Shown: positions 43,815 through 56,369 of the stretch, piece by piece
Numbering within the stretch: the first letter of the stretch is position 1
Layout: each line of letters begins with the position of its first letter
From: Panicum virgatum
Lineage: Eukaryota; Streptophyta; Magnoliopsida; Poales; Poaceae
Reading direction: 5' to 3'
NCBI RefSeq assembly: GCF_016808335.1
Contig: NC_053149.1
Span: 18,386,733 to 18,450,732 of the forward strand
DNA: 64,000 bases
Made by a program: the position numbers and the translations under genes
Notes under the pieces: generated by a model
What the model saw: the letters and a program-made list of their open reading frames with translations, nothing else
What the model was told of the DNA's origin: nothing
Database searches by the model: none

Positions 43815-44566
43815 TTTTTTGATGAAGACACCAAAAAGGTGTCTCATATCTGATTCATATCAAGGAAAGCAATTGTAGTACAATGGAAGGACTACTTGAC
43901 ACAAGATGATATAAAGAAAATAAAATTACACTAAAGAGATCTCTGGTCGTCTTCTATTTCTGATTGTTCGTCGTCCACCGAAACTTGAGAAATACACTGA
44001 AATGACAGTAAGGGAAAGGGACACCTACAAACGCCATCACCACACAAGGCTTTGAAGACCGCAAAACCACTCGCTGCTTGCAACGAGATCTAGCAACTGC
44101 AGAGAGAACATCGGCTGGGGGAACACCCCAAGCAACGCAGGCTTGCAATCCTTCACCACGAAAACAGAGGGTTGAAGAGACCGGATATTGTGGCATAAAA
44201 AATAAAAAAAGAGGTCAAAGTCGCCACAACAAAGGACAACCAACTGCATCTCTTGATTGACACACCAACTGCAAAGATCTGGAGAGAACCTTCAGATCTG
44301 GCAGAACTAGCTCTCACTTGGCCATCGTCAGCACCGTAACAGACGTCGTCGAGGTAGGGAAAGGCTAGAGAGACCTTATTCAAAAATGTCATCGTCGCCA
44401 CCACCTCGTCGATGTCGCTGGAGAACCAAACCCTTGAAGAAAACTAAAACAGATCTATGAAAGGACGGGTGCCCGCTCCTCCATCTACCGGCGGCGAGGC
44501 CACCGAAGGGTAGAGGAGGGGGACCGAGAGGACGCAGTGGGAGGGGCTGGCGGTGGCGGCTCACGT
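43815..44566 (-). mobile_element. Poly(A) retroposon (LINE or SINE-like), minus strand
   Basis: It is flanked by a 17-bp duplication that differs at one base: CACAAGCTCCAAGAATT (43798-43814) and CACAAGCTCCATGAATT (44567-44583). The T-run next to the left copy (43813-43820) is the poly(A) tail of a minus-strand insert. The insert has no reverse transcriptase. It starts with a GC-rich 5' part, so it may be a non-autonomous LINE derivative or a retroposed transcript. Confidence 0.75.
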
Positions 44567-44731
44567 CACAAGCTCCATGAATTGGTGGAGCACCTCTTGA
44601 GGAGCTCCACAAAATGGGTGGAGTGGAATCAATTTTTGGTGGAGTGGAGTGGAGTTAGTTGACCTGTTTGGGTATTTTTTATTTAGTGGAGCTGTTTTTG
44701 GTGGAGCAGAGCTCTCCCAAACACCCCCTAA

Positions 44732-45183
44732 CACTCATGCTGCCTCCTTATCTCTTGTATCCTAGCATTAAAAATCAAGTTGTCCATACCTCCTCCATGC
44801 CTCTCCTCCCTCTAGTGGAGACCATCCATGCTTCGAACTGATTTCCTATCTTTTTTTCCATGGAAGCTCTTCTCAATATTTCTCCTTTTTGAGGAATCTC
44901 AAACATTGGTAGTTTTTGATAAGGGAGAAGAATAGAATATGAGAAGGTTCTAGTCATTGCACAATTCATGTTCATGCTTGGACCAATCCATTTTCATAAA
45001 TAGAGCTATTTTTGTTACCAACAAAACATTTTATCATTTAATTTACAACAATTATTTATATTACTCTACTATTTGAATATTTTTTAATCTGAAAATTTTC
45101 AATGTCCGGAATAATATTTACTACTTCTAGGATATGTAAATAGTAGTAGTAGTGCAGCCTTTGGTTTGGGTGGATGGTTAGTG
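44732..45183. other. Intergenic between TIR element and Athila
   Basis: AT-rich, no feature recognised. It ends at the target duplication TGGAT (45184-45188) of the Athila element. Confidence 0.5.
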
Positions 45184-45188
45184 TGGAT
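45184..45188. repeat. Athila target-site duplication TGGAT, left copy
   Basis: TGGAT precedes the LTR at 45189 and is repeated exactly at 63863-63867. Confidence 0.9.
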
Positions 45189-46711
45189 TGTTGACATTTC
45201 TAAGCGTCATCACTAGGAGGGGTTAGTTCCAAGCAATACCGCCACGGAAATGCCATGTTGGTATGTCTTAATGTTTACAGAAGGATCCGCAAGTGCACGA
45301 ATATACTGTTGTAGTATTTCACCCGGAAGTATTCAGGGTATCGTTATTTATATTTTCCCAAGGGATGGCTATGTTGTGTAAAGTTTATTTACTAGTTCCA
45401 TAACCATGACACGTATGAAGTAAGATGAAAACCACTGACTATACATGGGTAAGTGATAAATAATAGATAATCAAGGGTAATGTGACACACACAGAACAAC
45501 CAACTCTCATGAATAAAGAATAAACAAGCAATCCTAAGGTTAGCAGGAGCATAGGCACAGATCCTAGTATACTATTCATGTTAGCAGATAAGTTACGTTA
45601 GCCACATGCTTAGAACTATAGGTGCCAGGAAATTAGGGACATCAGGGAGAATGACCCGTACCTGAGAATATCCAGTCCCGTTTCATCTTTGCATGAACTC
45701 CTACACGATACCCGAACGTCGGGGAGTACGCTAACCGAGAAGCAGCTTCCCGGCGGACTGACAGGGCTGTCACCACCTGCGGTCTACCCCAGTCACACCG
45801 TGGTGCACCGTCATATTCGGAGGATCCCGCATACCCGGGCACCATGCCCGCATATGAGATCACTACCCTAGTACCCCCGGGTCCCCCACCCTTCGGATGG
45901 ACAGGTAAGATGCTAAGGCAAGCCCGAAAGCACAACGAACCGATATCCTTACCCAGATCATCTGGTCTAATCAAGCAACTACTATAACTTGATAAAGCAC
46001 AGATCAAGGCTAAGAAAGCTATGAACATAGCAAGATAACCAAAAACGAACTCAATATAAATAGCATAACGAAAGTTGGAATACAAAGCCATACCAGAGGC
46101 CGAGGATTGCTCGTCGACCCCGAGGATGACTGGATTCGCTAAGGAGATGAAGTACTAGCCTAGCTCCACTACCCTAAGGAGTACAAGTCACAAATGAGAG
46201 TGAGAGAGAGGCCTTCAAGTGGTGTCTGTGGTGAGAGTGGTGGGAGGCCCCTTATATAGTGCTTGAGGTCGGTTCCCGGCAACTCTTTACATGGAAACAT
46301 CCCTAACCGACCTCTAGAGGATAAGATCAATCTTCCCGCCAAAAATCAGCAGGAAAACCTGACAAGTGGGGTTGGCCGACCCCTTGTTGCCGCCTCTGGC
46401 CACCGTCCTTCTCTGGCACACTGTCTGGTGGGTCCTGATGTCAGATGGTCGGTGCCGGGGCTTGGTTGGTTGGTTTGGTCTGGTTTGTGGGCCTCCCTTG
46501 CATGTGTTACGCCGGGCGCGATCATTTGCGACTTTGTCTGCGTATTTGTCGTGTTTTCTTCTTATTCCGGACTTGTGCTCCTGAAATCATAAATCTTCGA
46601 AAACAACTGTGGAGCTAGGTTAGTGATACAAATATGTGAGTAAGAGGTATGATTTTTCTTGTTTTATGAGTATAGTTGATGGTCATATTTCGCACTTAAC
46701 GACCGTCAACA
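45189..46711 (-). repeat. 3' LTR of the Athila element
   Basis: It pairs with 62342-63862, with about 4-5% difference in sampled stretches. On the minus strand a TATATAAGGGGCC box lies near 46252-46262. The exact end next to TGTTGACATTTC/TGTTTTCATTTC is uncertain by a few bases. Confidence 0.9.
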
Positions 46712-46722
46712 ACACCCCCAAG
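46712..46722 (-). other. Polypurine tract of the Athila element
   Basis: The minus strand reads CTTGGGGGTGT directly before the 3' LTR start TGTTGACGG. Confidence 0.75.
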
Positions 46723-47060
46723 CTAGCCTTTTGCTCGTCCCTGAGCAAAACAAGGCGCTCGTTGTTGATCAGGAGTTGCTACAATATTTAATTTCCAACT
46801 CATACTTAGGCACAACCAAATGCTTCTTACCTTGATTTTGAATAAGTTGGCCTTTTGTTCTTACCTCTTACCTTAGTCCCGTGGAGCTTATAGCTTCACC
46901 TCATCTTTAGCGGTTGAGAGTCAGAATGGTATCATAGAGTGCTCATATTTCTTGCTCTTAAGTTCAACCGTTAATCCAGAGGTTTTATAAAGTTTTCAAA
47001 AGAAATTTATAAAGTTCCTCGGATGATCTTTCAGATCGCTCAATGTGTATAATTCCTTAC

Positions 47061-47476
47061 TGTCAGACCCGGGACAGCGGGATTGCTTATAGATATAGAA
47101 TGTTCTAGAGTAAGAGATAGCTCATGGATGTACCTTACCTTTTTTGTAATAACTCGAATAGGCGTAGGACTAGCTGCAGTACAAAGGAAACTACCTGATT
47201 GTGTTGTAGTAGGATTCCAACTGTACTCGGCTAGGACTTTCCATGTAACCCTGTCCCCCTGGATATATAAGGGCGGGCAGGGACCCGCTCCAAACAATCA
47301 TCAATACCTAAGGCAATACAAACCACACAGGACGTAGGGTATTACGCAAACTCGCGGCCCGAACCTGTCTAAATCTTTGTGTTCCTTGTACCATCGAGTT
47401 CTAGAGCAGTCGATCCCTACCTACAAACCCTACTGCTAAGGGTATCCCTGAGCAGGTTTGGCGGTAAACACCGACA
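47061..47476 (+). repeat. 5' LTR of the Tat element
   Basis: 416 bp; TATATAAGGGCGGG near 47263 is the promoter box. About 4% different from the 3' LTR over the first 60 bp. Confidence 0.92.
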
Positions 47477-47478
47477 GC

Positions 47479-47496
47479 TGGCGCGCCAGGTAGGGG
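47479..47496 (+). other. Primer-binding site of the Tat element
   Basis: TGGCGCGCCAGGTAGGGG lies two bases after the LTR, the same sequence as on the minus strand at 11257-11240. It is typical of the Tat lineage (tRNA-Arg type). Confidence 0.9.
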
Positions 47497-47522
47497 ATTC
47501 GGCGAGTTCACCAACGAATTCG

Positions 47523-49560
47523 ATGGCCGGATCAAGCGACACCAACAACGTGCCGGAAGACACAACCCTCGTTTTCGGTTCTTGGGCATGTACGGCTGAC
47601 GGAACGAGAGGCTTCTCCAGTCACCTTGTCACGCCTAAATCGAAAACCCGCTCCCAACTCGCCGACATCCGTGAGTCCACGAATCTCGACGAGAAAAGAG
47701 TTCCACCCGAACTCGACTCGGACAACCCGGAAAATGTGACAACTCAAAACCGAACTTTTGGTTTGGTCGAGTTCGACACAAATTCTGATTCCGAAAAGCC
47801 TCACCTTTCCAAAACTCTTGGAAAATACCTGGCTCATCTCAAGACGATCAAACGCCCTAAGATCAAAAACTCAGAACTACTCGTCGGAGTGGTTCAAGTT
47901 TCACAATCGATAGAGGGCTGCATTAAACTTGCAGAAACCGCTCTCAACCCATCTGTGCCACAGCAGAACCCTAAAGCACTAAACCCACTGCAGAAGAGGT
48001 CGGGTGATATGCTCTCAGGGATCGATCGGGTAAATTCGAAGCTTGCCGACTGCATTAAGGTGGCTGAAAACACTCTGCAAAACAAAGAGCAGAAATCGGG
48101 AGGAGGAATCTGCGGGGGAGCTGGTGAGACAAACCCCCCGGCTTGTTCGGATGGGATCGTCTATCTCCAGGATACCTCAGAGCCCTTCACCGAAACCTGC
48201 TCACACTCGGACTCCGAAACTAGTCGAGTTCAAATTCGATCAGGACTTTGATCGCTTCATGAACGATCTCGAGAACTTTGAGCCGTTTGACGATCTCGAA
48301 GAATGGTCAAACAACATCGAGCTATTCATGGACGCTATGGCCAGCCCGCCCAAACACGCCGACGCTCTTTGGGAACTGGCCAAGCTTAAAAAGGGAAAAA
48401 CCAAGGCTCCAGAACAATCCAACGACTCAATCTATGACAAACCCTGGATCAAGGAGCCTGAGGGGCTGACTCCTACTCAATCATGGCTACACTGGATGAA
48501 CGAGAACGCCCTCCATGTAGAGATGGGCATACCGCTTCTCGTTCACCCAAAGCATACATACTCAAAAATCGGTGGGCTAACCGACTCCTAATCCACGTAC
48601 TCTTTCGATCCGGAGGATCAGCTGGATAACCTAATCCAGTACAGTAAACAAGTCGAGTCCAACTCGGTTAAGAATCTCAACTCCGATCAGGACCCCATCC
48701 CTAACATGATTATATATGCAACGCCGCAAGGGCGGATGGTGCATCTCAGGAAGGTACAAGATCCCAATGCCTCTTGCTCACAGCCAGCGGGTCTACCCTA
48801 CCAACAGAGCACTCCTCTAGATCCGTCCTCAGACAAACAAGACCAAGAAGTTCAAGACCTTTGCCGTGAAATCCTCATGGTTTGTATCGCCGAAGAACCT
48901 AAGGGTGATCTCACGGAGCGTCTCAACCTCGACGACTACAATTCTGATGATTTCGATGAGTACCTTTCTGACAACATGAAAACTACTCCTCCTACAACCA
49001 CAGAAGCCCAAGCTATCACCAATGAAGATCTACCTGTTCCTCCTCCTCCTCCAGCGGTGACCATCACCGTCCAACTAAACGAGCAAAATCCAGCAGAAGA
49101 CCTCTACGAACGTCGTCGCCAGCTCAACCAGAAGAGGGCATTCAGGCGTCAGCGCCTCGCTAACACCCTACAAGAACAACAAGGCGACAACTACGACTAC
49201 TCCAACTGCGACCTCCGCAGTGTGATCAATGTTGGGCGTGATGCGTGCAACATCATCATCTCAAGGAGAAAGGAACGGCAGGAAGTCGAGGCGTACAGTC
49301 CTTCTTCTAACTACCGCATCCCGCCAAAGGCTTTCACATCCTTCAAGAAGCACAAGCCGGCAACCATTAGTGCCCGTCCTCAGGGTAAACCACACACCCA
49401 GCATCAAGGTGAATCGTCTCAGAGCGGAAACAGGATCAACAAAGTACTGCTACGCAAGTGCTTCATCCACTCAAAGAGCTCTCACACGATCTTCCAGTGT
49501 GACTCACTCCGCAAGGCCCTTGGGGCACCTCTCCTGAAGGAGACCCTTCCACAAATCTAG
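47523..49560 (+). pseudogene. Tat gag remnant
   Basis: It starts at ATG 47523 (MAGSSDTNNVPED). One frame runs to 48251, but the continuation (KLVEFKFDQDFDRFMNDLEN) is in the next frame from about 48200, so a frameshift lies there. A TAA at 48589-48591 interrupts the second frame, which resumes in register to 49560. Near the end is CFIHSKSSHTIFQC, followed by LRKALGAPL; this C-x2-H-x4-H-x4-C knuckle with the RKALGAP tail is typical of Tat gag. It is broken by at least one frameshift and one stop. No protease or polymerase follows. Confidence 0.8.
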
Positions 49561-49819
49561 TCGACTCCTGTATCGACTAGTTTTATCTTCAAATAAATTC
49601 AGTCATATAAACCATTGCTCACGTCCAACGAGCAAGGGGTAGGTCTTAAGAGTCAGAGTCTATCACTTTACAGTTATTGTGATTTCGACAAATCCAAATA
49701 AAGTTGATTCCTCCTATATCGACTACTTGGCTCTCGCTCACACGACCAAAACCCCATCTCAAAAGTCCTGCTCAGCATTAGAGCAGCTATCGAGTAGTCT
49801 TTATGGTTCACACTTGAGT

Positions 49820-50560
49820 GCTTTTCGAGCATTTACGTCTTGGGCAACCCGACGGGGTTCGTACCTAACAGTTCTGTCCTAAAAGACACTCTAGTCCTCC
49901 GGAAGGACAACCTACTTGCCTTGCTCGAGTAGGTCTTGGATACTCTTTCGGCACCTTCATCTTGGGCAACCCGATGGGGTTAGTACCTAACAGACTTGCC
50001 CTAAGAGTTACTCCAGTCCTTGGTTAAAAGGACACCTTACTCGCCCTGCTTGAGTAAGTTTTGGATATCCCTTCGACATTTACGTCTTGGGCAACCCGAC
50101 GGGGTTCGTATCTAACAGTTCTATCCTACGGATTACTCCAGTTCTTGATTAAAAGGACACCTTACTCGCCCTGCTCGAGTAAGTTTTGGATATCCCTTCG
50201 ACATTTATGTCTTGGGCAACCCGACGGGGTTCGTACCTAACAGTTCTGTCTTACGGATTACTCCAGTCCTTGGTTAAAGGACACCCTACTCGCTGGCTCG
50301 AGTAGGTCTTGGATACTCTTTTGGCACCTTCATCTTGGACAACCCGACGGGGTTAGTACCTAACAGACTTGCTTTAGAGTTACTCCAGTCCTCAAATAGG
50401 ACACCTTACTCGCCATGCTCGAGTAAGTTTAGGATATTTCTAGAATATTCACGTCTTGGTTAACTCGACGGAGTTCAATCCTAACAGTCCTATTCTAAAA
50501 ATCAATACAGTCCATTAATGGGACATACTACTCGATACGATCGTGTAGTTTCGCAAACAG
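49820..50560. repeat. 124-bp tandem array, six units, inside the Tat element
   Basis: The marker TTGGGCAACCCGACGGGGTT recurs at about 49841, 49963, 50088, 50213, 50336 and 50457, giving periods of 121-125 bp. Units also share CTCGAGTA and CTAACAG strings. Later units are more diverged. Two sub-types alternate (TTCGACATTTACGTC and TTCGGCACCTTCATC leaders), which hints at higher-order structure. Confidence 0.9.
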
Positions 50561-51289
50561 TTGCATACTATTTGGGTAACCAAACAAGGTCTATCCTAAC
50601 TGGTCAACCATGTAAACTCTTCAAGGAGTACAAATGAGTTCTTGATACTCTAAAATAAGTCGACACAAGTTTCCCGCTTGCTTAGTTTACTATGGGAATC
50701 TCCGTTACAGAATCTTTTTGCCTTGAGTACTTGACGGGTACTACTCGCTTGCTCGAGATACAAAAAGAACTCCTGCTTTCCCTTAGTACTCTGAGTAGTT
50801 GTCGAGAGCTGCCTGTCCTCTTATCTATCAAGAAACTTCTTATACCTCCTAGATACTCTAAAAGAGATCTCCCCCCGATTTGGACAACAAAGTCCACATT
50901 AGTTGCGTGCTAATTGAGAAATTTCCTCCAAAAAAGGAAATCTACTCTAGGCTACGGCTTCTTTCACCTTCTAAGTGCTATTCCCACTTGCTTAATCCTG
51001 AGGGATTCAATCCTAACCGGTTAGCACCATGGATTCAGTCTAGAATCATAAAAACTCGACCCTAATCGAGAATGCCTTGCCTATTAAGGCACCTATGGAT
51101 ACAATTCATCGTATCCACTATTATGACTGAGTGGGCCCGATGCTGCCTACACTCAGAACCCTCGAGTACAACTACTCGACACAACAAAGGATTCCACAAT
51201 CCTACCACCAAGTACTTAACATTACACAAATATCCAACATTTGTTCAAAGTACTTCCGGCTCACACGCCAACTCAATTACAAGAAAAGT

Positions 51290-54218
51290 TCAAGGAGACT
51301 CTGCCTTGCTCAAGGACTTTATAATCTGATCAGCCACCCTAGAAGTTTCCACCAAATACTGACGGAATAGATCATCTGTACAGTTAGCCTTGGCTCCTCG
51401 CCCAAGAGCATCCAGACGAGTGGTCGGCCAATAAGATTTTACCAACCCAAGTACATGACCTACGTACTGGCGGGTAATGTGGGAGACAAACCTCTCGAAG
51501 GCTCCAGGCACCCTGCGAAGCCTCCCAGCCAGCGTGAGCGGCTCATCTCCATCCTTTTGTGGGATTTCCATGGCCTTGGACACCTCCAGGGCGGCATCTC
51601 TGACATCTCTCAGCTCCACGAGTTCTCGCTGCATCGAGTCTCGAGACTCTGACAAAGTCTTGAGTTGTTGCAGCATCGATGCTGCCTCACAGTCAGAGTC
51701 CTCCTTGATCTTCTTAAGCTTCTCTATTTCATCTGCGTTTCAGTACATAAGAATCTTTAAATCCAGTACCAAGCTTTCCTGAATCTTTAAAGATTTGGCA
51801 CAAGCTGTGTACTCGATAGAAAGAAAATCTTATAAACACTAAGTAGATCTACTAGTCGAGTGCATATCAAATGCTAAAGACTAACCTTTCTTAGATTGGG
51901 AAAGCTTTTTCAGCTTCCCCTCAAGAGCAGTCTTCTCAGATGAGAGCGTCTTAACTCTCTCCTTGAGAGCATTCAGCTCTGTCTCATCTGGCGACTGGAC
52001 ATCCTTTCGTCCCAGTGCCTCCTACAAAACAAAAAGATCAGTATACTACTCGATCTACTCTAAAAGTACTCGAAACATTCGACTACTTACCTCCAGCAGC
52101 TAGACAGCTAGCTCCACCTTCTCTCCTGGCAAGTCACTTCCCGATATGACTTGGGAAGTACTCGCCACCACCTCAGTAACTGCCCTCTTGGGAACTTCTT
52201 CAAGCCTTCCTATAGTATTCCGCGTGTTTTGGGAATCTAAGGGAAGAACATGCTACTTAATTACACTAAGAGCAAACAAAAGGATACCTTTCTACAAGGC
52301 ACTACAAGCTTACCTGCAAGGGTCTCCGCAGGCTGTTTATCATCGCCTCCCTCAGTAAGCTTCTCGCCTTCTTCTCCTAGAAGCTTGCTGCTTCCACCAT
52401 CCTCCGGGATCTCCTCATTGGCCCTCTTAGGATCGAGCAATGGAGAATCCAGAAGCATAGCATTGGCCATCACCTCTGCATCATGAGCACTCATCTCAGG
52501 AGGACTCGGGGGCTCCTCCAGCCCTGGCTGAGAAGCCGAGTGGCTCTCAGCCCCCACATCCTCTCCTAGGACCGCATATCTGCAAAGACAAAGTAGTTAC
52601 AAACTACTAGATTCAAAATAAATCCTACACATACAAGTTCTAAAGAACTTACGCAGGAGCTCTTATTAGGGCAAACCCCTTGATGCCAAATTTGCGGGCA
52701 GGCTTTGCGATCACGGCCAGCTTACCCGCATCGACGGTCTTATCCACATCGGAACTACTCGCGGAAGGAGTAGCTCCGATCCCACTTGATGGGTCTACTG
52801 TGGTGGAGGGGACAGTTTGTCCCACCACAGTATCATCCCCAGATGATGAGGTCCATGGCATCTTAGCCGCCGGACTGGGAAAAGCAAAAACACAAATCAA
52901 AACTTGCAAATCGACAACTAGAAAGTACTTGATTGCAAAATATCTAGCTACTTACCTATCGCTAGTAGTATGGGAGGAGCTGCTACACTTCCTCGTCACT
53001 GACCGAGTACTCCTTGGGCGCTCGGTCTGGGCATCAGCACTTGGAGTGGGGCTGTGCTCCCCATCACTCCTTTCCCCAGACGCTGCCTCATCTGCACAAC
53101 CAAGTCTGAACATCAGTCCTGTTTATATGAAACCTCATATGAGCATACTAAGATTTGATTAACAGATCGAGGAAATTGGAAGAACAAAAGGGCGAATAAA
53201 TGCCTGGTAGCAAAGGATTACTCTTAAAGCGATCCACGTCCTCCTACAGAAAGCAAATCCTATCAGATTTACACTATGGTAAAGTACTCGATTTCTACGT
53301 ATCGACTACTCTTATCAAGTACTTGTTTCGGCGGATTTGGAGCAGAAAATGTACCAGGAACAACTGGGATTTTCTTTACATTCTTCAGAAGTCGTTGTAC
53401 TCGACTAAAAACTACATCATCCGAGATCTCTTCCTTCGAGTATGTTTACAGATCAGTTGTTCCCTGATACTAGAATCCAAGCGATTCCCGTGCCTGCAAT
53501 GGCTGGATTCTTCGCTTCATCCAGTCAAACATGATTGTTTCCCCAGTCAACATATTTTGCCTTAGAATGGCAATCCACTCGAGTAGTTCAGAGATTTGAC
53601 TCTCGTCGACTGGTTTTTTATTCCACTCAGGTCATTGGATTGGAGGGCAGGGAGTAATGGATGGAAAACTTCTCGACTGGTTCTCGACATAGAACCACTT
53701 GGGTTTCCATTCGATTACTTTATTACTAAGGTCATAAGGGATATGCACTCTATCCTTCCTTTGCCTAAGTTGGAGACCCGCGCTCCTACTACATCTAAGA
53801 CGAATCTGTTGGGCTGCGGTTTCAAATGAAAAAGAAAGCGAAAGAGTTCGAAATGGGGCTTGATGCCCAGAAAAGCTTCGCATAAATGCACGAAGATGGA
53901 AATATGAACAAAGGAATTTGGGGTCAGATGATGCAATTGGATTCTGTAATAGGGCAGGAGTCCAGAAAAGAAAGAAGAGCAAGGAAACCCCAATCCTTGT
54001 TCCAAGTATGAGGTAAAAGCAATGATTTCCCCCGTATTCTCATACGGATGATCTTTCCCCAAGGCAGGACGCCATTGGATAATAGATCTGTAAACTAAAA
54101 GACCCTGCGACACTAGAGATTCCAAGTCAAATTGGGAACACTTACTTGTGTTCCACTCCTCATCGTGGGTTGGCTCCGTAGCCGCACCCTTCCCCTTGGT
54201 TGCTTTCTTGGGTGCCAT
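51290..54218 (-). pseudogene. Antisense multi-exon gene of the Tat element (Transposase_28-like)
   Basis: Minus strand, opposite to the element. The start ATG at 54218 reads MAPKKATKGKG. The first exon contains QGLGFPCSSFFSGLLPYYRI and, further on, HISIFVHLCEAFLGI and FRFLFHLKPQPN, which fit the domain known as Transposase_28 ('putative gypsy type transposon'). A frameshift near 53760 shifts it to a frame with KPKWFYVENQ. Later exon-like blocks (about 52.9-52.65, 52.58-52.31, 52.24-52.09, 52.03-51.89 and 51.77-51.29 kb) are acidic or coiled-coil, with GT/AG-type borders on the minus strand; the last ends AKANCTDDLFRQYLV. Antisense ORFs are reported for Tat-lineage elements. Function is unknown. 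Confidence 0.75.
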
Positions 54219-55940
54219 CCGGAAATCCACAGAGCGCTTCACGCGCATAAACTGGCGGAAACCCTAAGAGGAGGATGGAGAACGACAAGGAGCAGGAATT
54301 TTTGGATCTGGGAGCTCGAGAGCGAAAAATAGATCTGAGAATAGTAAAAGTGAATGGCGGCCGGTGGGGTAAAAACCTAAGTTACCGTTTCATTTTATAA
54401 TAGCGGTGGCAATATGGTAAAACACTCGAAGGGCAACAGTCAGTTGCAAATCACAGAAAAAATGGGATTTTTAAGAGACATTCCTTTTTCTAAGATTACA
54501 TTCTGGAAAAAGAAAACACTCACATCCCTAGTCGACTACTTGATTCTTCTTTCCTTAACTGGGATTACATCCCAAAACAAAGAAAAGTACTCGACATAGT
54601 ACAACTACTCGATATTACAATTCGAGTATTTTTTCCTAACTAAACTTTACAATGACTCGGACTGGCATGCCCATCGCCTGGATCTCTTGGAGCTTCTAGT
54701 CGATGTCTGCTGCAGCTAGATCGGCCCGAGGCCATGACAAAGTACAAACTTGTTATTTCCACTAAGGGAATAATGCTACTCGTACTCTGGGAGAAAAGTT
54801 TCAAGAGTATGGATGCAGATTACAGTAATCACCTCGCAAGTCCTCTGGTAGCATCTTCTGGAGAAACTTCTCCTTCTCCCAGAATACGTTGTGGCAAGAT
54901 TAAGCTTCCCCATCAGAGATGTCAGTTCTTGGGCACCCAGAAACAGGCAACACCAAGGATGTGACACAACAAGACTCAACCCAACGACCCCAAAACTGCC
55001 TCATTGGAAGATACAAGGACATGATGTCCAGCATGGATCCGATGAGAACATTGGGGATGCAGGAGGAGGCAGCAGAGACTTCTCTTGTCACTCGCAAGTT
55101 CTCTTCTAGCATCTTTCGCTGGAAAGAACTACACAAATCTCAGGAGGGCGAGAGCAAGAACACCAAGGAAAAGCCATGGCTGCTACACTTCGATGCTTCT
55201 GCTAAGGGCCTCTCCTCTGCCTTTTATAGCCATAAGGGGGCTTACTAAGGAGAACCCTGAATCAATAGTGCACGATTTCACGGACGCATTCATGGTTGCA
55301 TTCACGGACGCAGTCAAAGATGCAATAATGCAGATTCTCCAAACAGTAATGACCCACGTGAGCACTGAATAAAGAGCCGTACATCCCGGGTTTTATTCCT
55401 GAAGTTATTTTGGGTGCAATCAGTGTGGCGGATCCAATTGTATCATTTTTCTGGGATTTTATCCGAAAAAGAGGTCGTTTCGGATTCCGGATCTGATGAA
55501 TCCTGCAAATAATTAGAAGGGTAAAATCTGGTGCCACGTCTTAAATCCTTAATTCCAAATCTACGCTCGGGGGCTACTCGCAGCAAAAGGGATTTTGATT
55601 TAAAGCTCGGGGGCTGCGGGATATAGGTACCAGAGATTTATTTTTCAATTTTTTTGGAAAATAAAGAAATAAAAAGACTGAAGTGATCCTCAGCCTGATT
55701 CTACGATTCAATCTAAGGCTCGGGGGCTACTTCATATGGAGCGCGAGTACTTCGCGCACCATATATGTTCAAGATTATGGGGCTAGAGCACCTCACAGCC
55801 TTGAAGCAAACGGAAGTACTTGAAGGACTACTTGACGTATCTGAAGGAAGGACCAGAAGCAACCGGAAGGACGTTCTAGCTACTTGAAGTACTCGAAGAC
55901 GCCCAGCCAAGTACTCGACGCCTGCAGGACTCGGCTACGA
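54219..55940. other. 3' non-coding region of the Tat element
   Basis: It includes a probable promoter and leader of the antisense gene (54.2-54.5 kb, minus). Several scattered GCTCGGGGGCT copies (55.56, 55.60 and 55.72 kb) look like duplicated polypurine tracts. No coding frame is recognised. Confidence 0.6.
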
Positions 55941-55954
55941 AGAGCTCGGGGGCT
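55941..55954 (+). other. Polypurine tract of the Tat element
   Basis: AGAGCTCGGGGGCT directly precedes the 3' LTR start TGTCAGACCC. Confidence 0.8.
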
Positions 55955-56369
55955 TGTCAGACCCGGGACAGTGGGACTGCTTATAGATATAGAATGTTCT
56001 AGAGTAAGGGATAGCTCATGGATGTACCTTACCTCTTTTGTAACTACTCGAATAGGCGTAGGACTAGCTGCATTACAAAGTAAACTACCTGATTGTGTTG
56101 TAGTAGGATTCCAACTGTACTTGGCTAGGACTTTCCATGTAACTCTATCCCCCAGATATATAAGGGCGGGCAGGGACCCCCTCCAAACAATCATCAATAC
56201 CTAAGGCATTACAAACCACACAAGACGTAGGGTATTACGCAAACTTGCGGCCCGAACCTATCTAAATCTTTGTGTTCCTTGTACCATCAAGTTCTAGAGC
56301 AGTCGATCCCTACCTACAAACCCTACTGCTAAGGGTATCCCTGAGCAGGCTTGGCGGTAAACAACGACA
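55955..56369 (+). repeat. 3' LTR of the Tat element
   Basis: 415 bp, pairs with 47061-47476. It is followed by CTCAC, compared with CTTAC before the 5' LTR. Confidence 0.92.

Larger units (their letters stand above)
41313..44728. mobile_element. PIF/Harbinger-like TIR element with nested insertions
   Basis: The left end is GGGTCTGTTTGGGAGCACTCC; the right, reverse-complemented, is GGGGGTGTTTGGGAGAGCTC. TAA flanks both sides (41310-41312 and 44729-44731). Subterminal GGAGTGG/CCACTCC repeats are dense at both ends. Nested inside are an Athila-like solo LTR (41514-43013) and a retroposon (43815-44566). The remaining interior is the GC-rich block 43.0-43.8 kb. No transposase is seen. Confidence 0.75.
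47061..56369 (+). mobile_element. Tat-lineage LTR retrotransposon without pol (RIRE2/Dasheng-like layout)
   Basis: The LTRs are short (416 and 415 bp), starting TGTCAGACCCGGGACA and ending CGACA. The primer site is TGGCGCGCCAGGTAGGGG and the polypurine tract ends GCTCGGGGGCT. Flanking CTTAC and CTCAC differ at one base. The inside has a gag remnant, a 124-bp tandem array and an antisense multi-exon gene, but no protease, RT or integrase. Short LTRs with this primer site and missing pol recall the rice RIRE2/Dasheng pair (from memory). It inserted into the 3' part of the Athila element. Confidence 0.92.

Noticed and set aside
49820..50560. CRISPR-like regular repeats
   Set aside because: The units are 124-bp head-to-tail repeats in a plant retrotransposon, with no constant short repeat and unique spacers.
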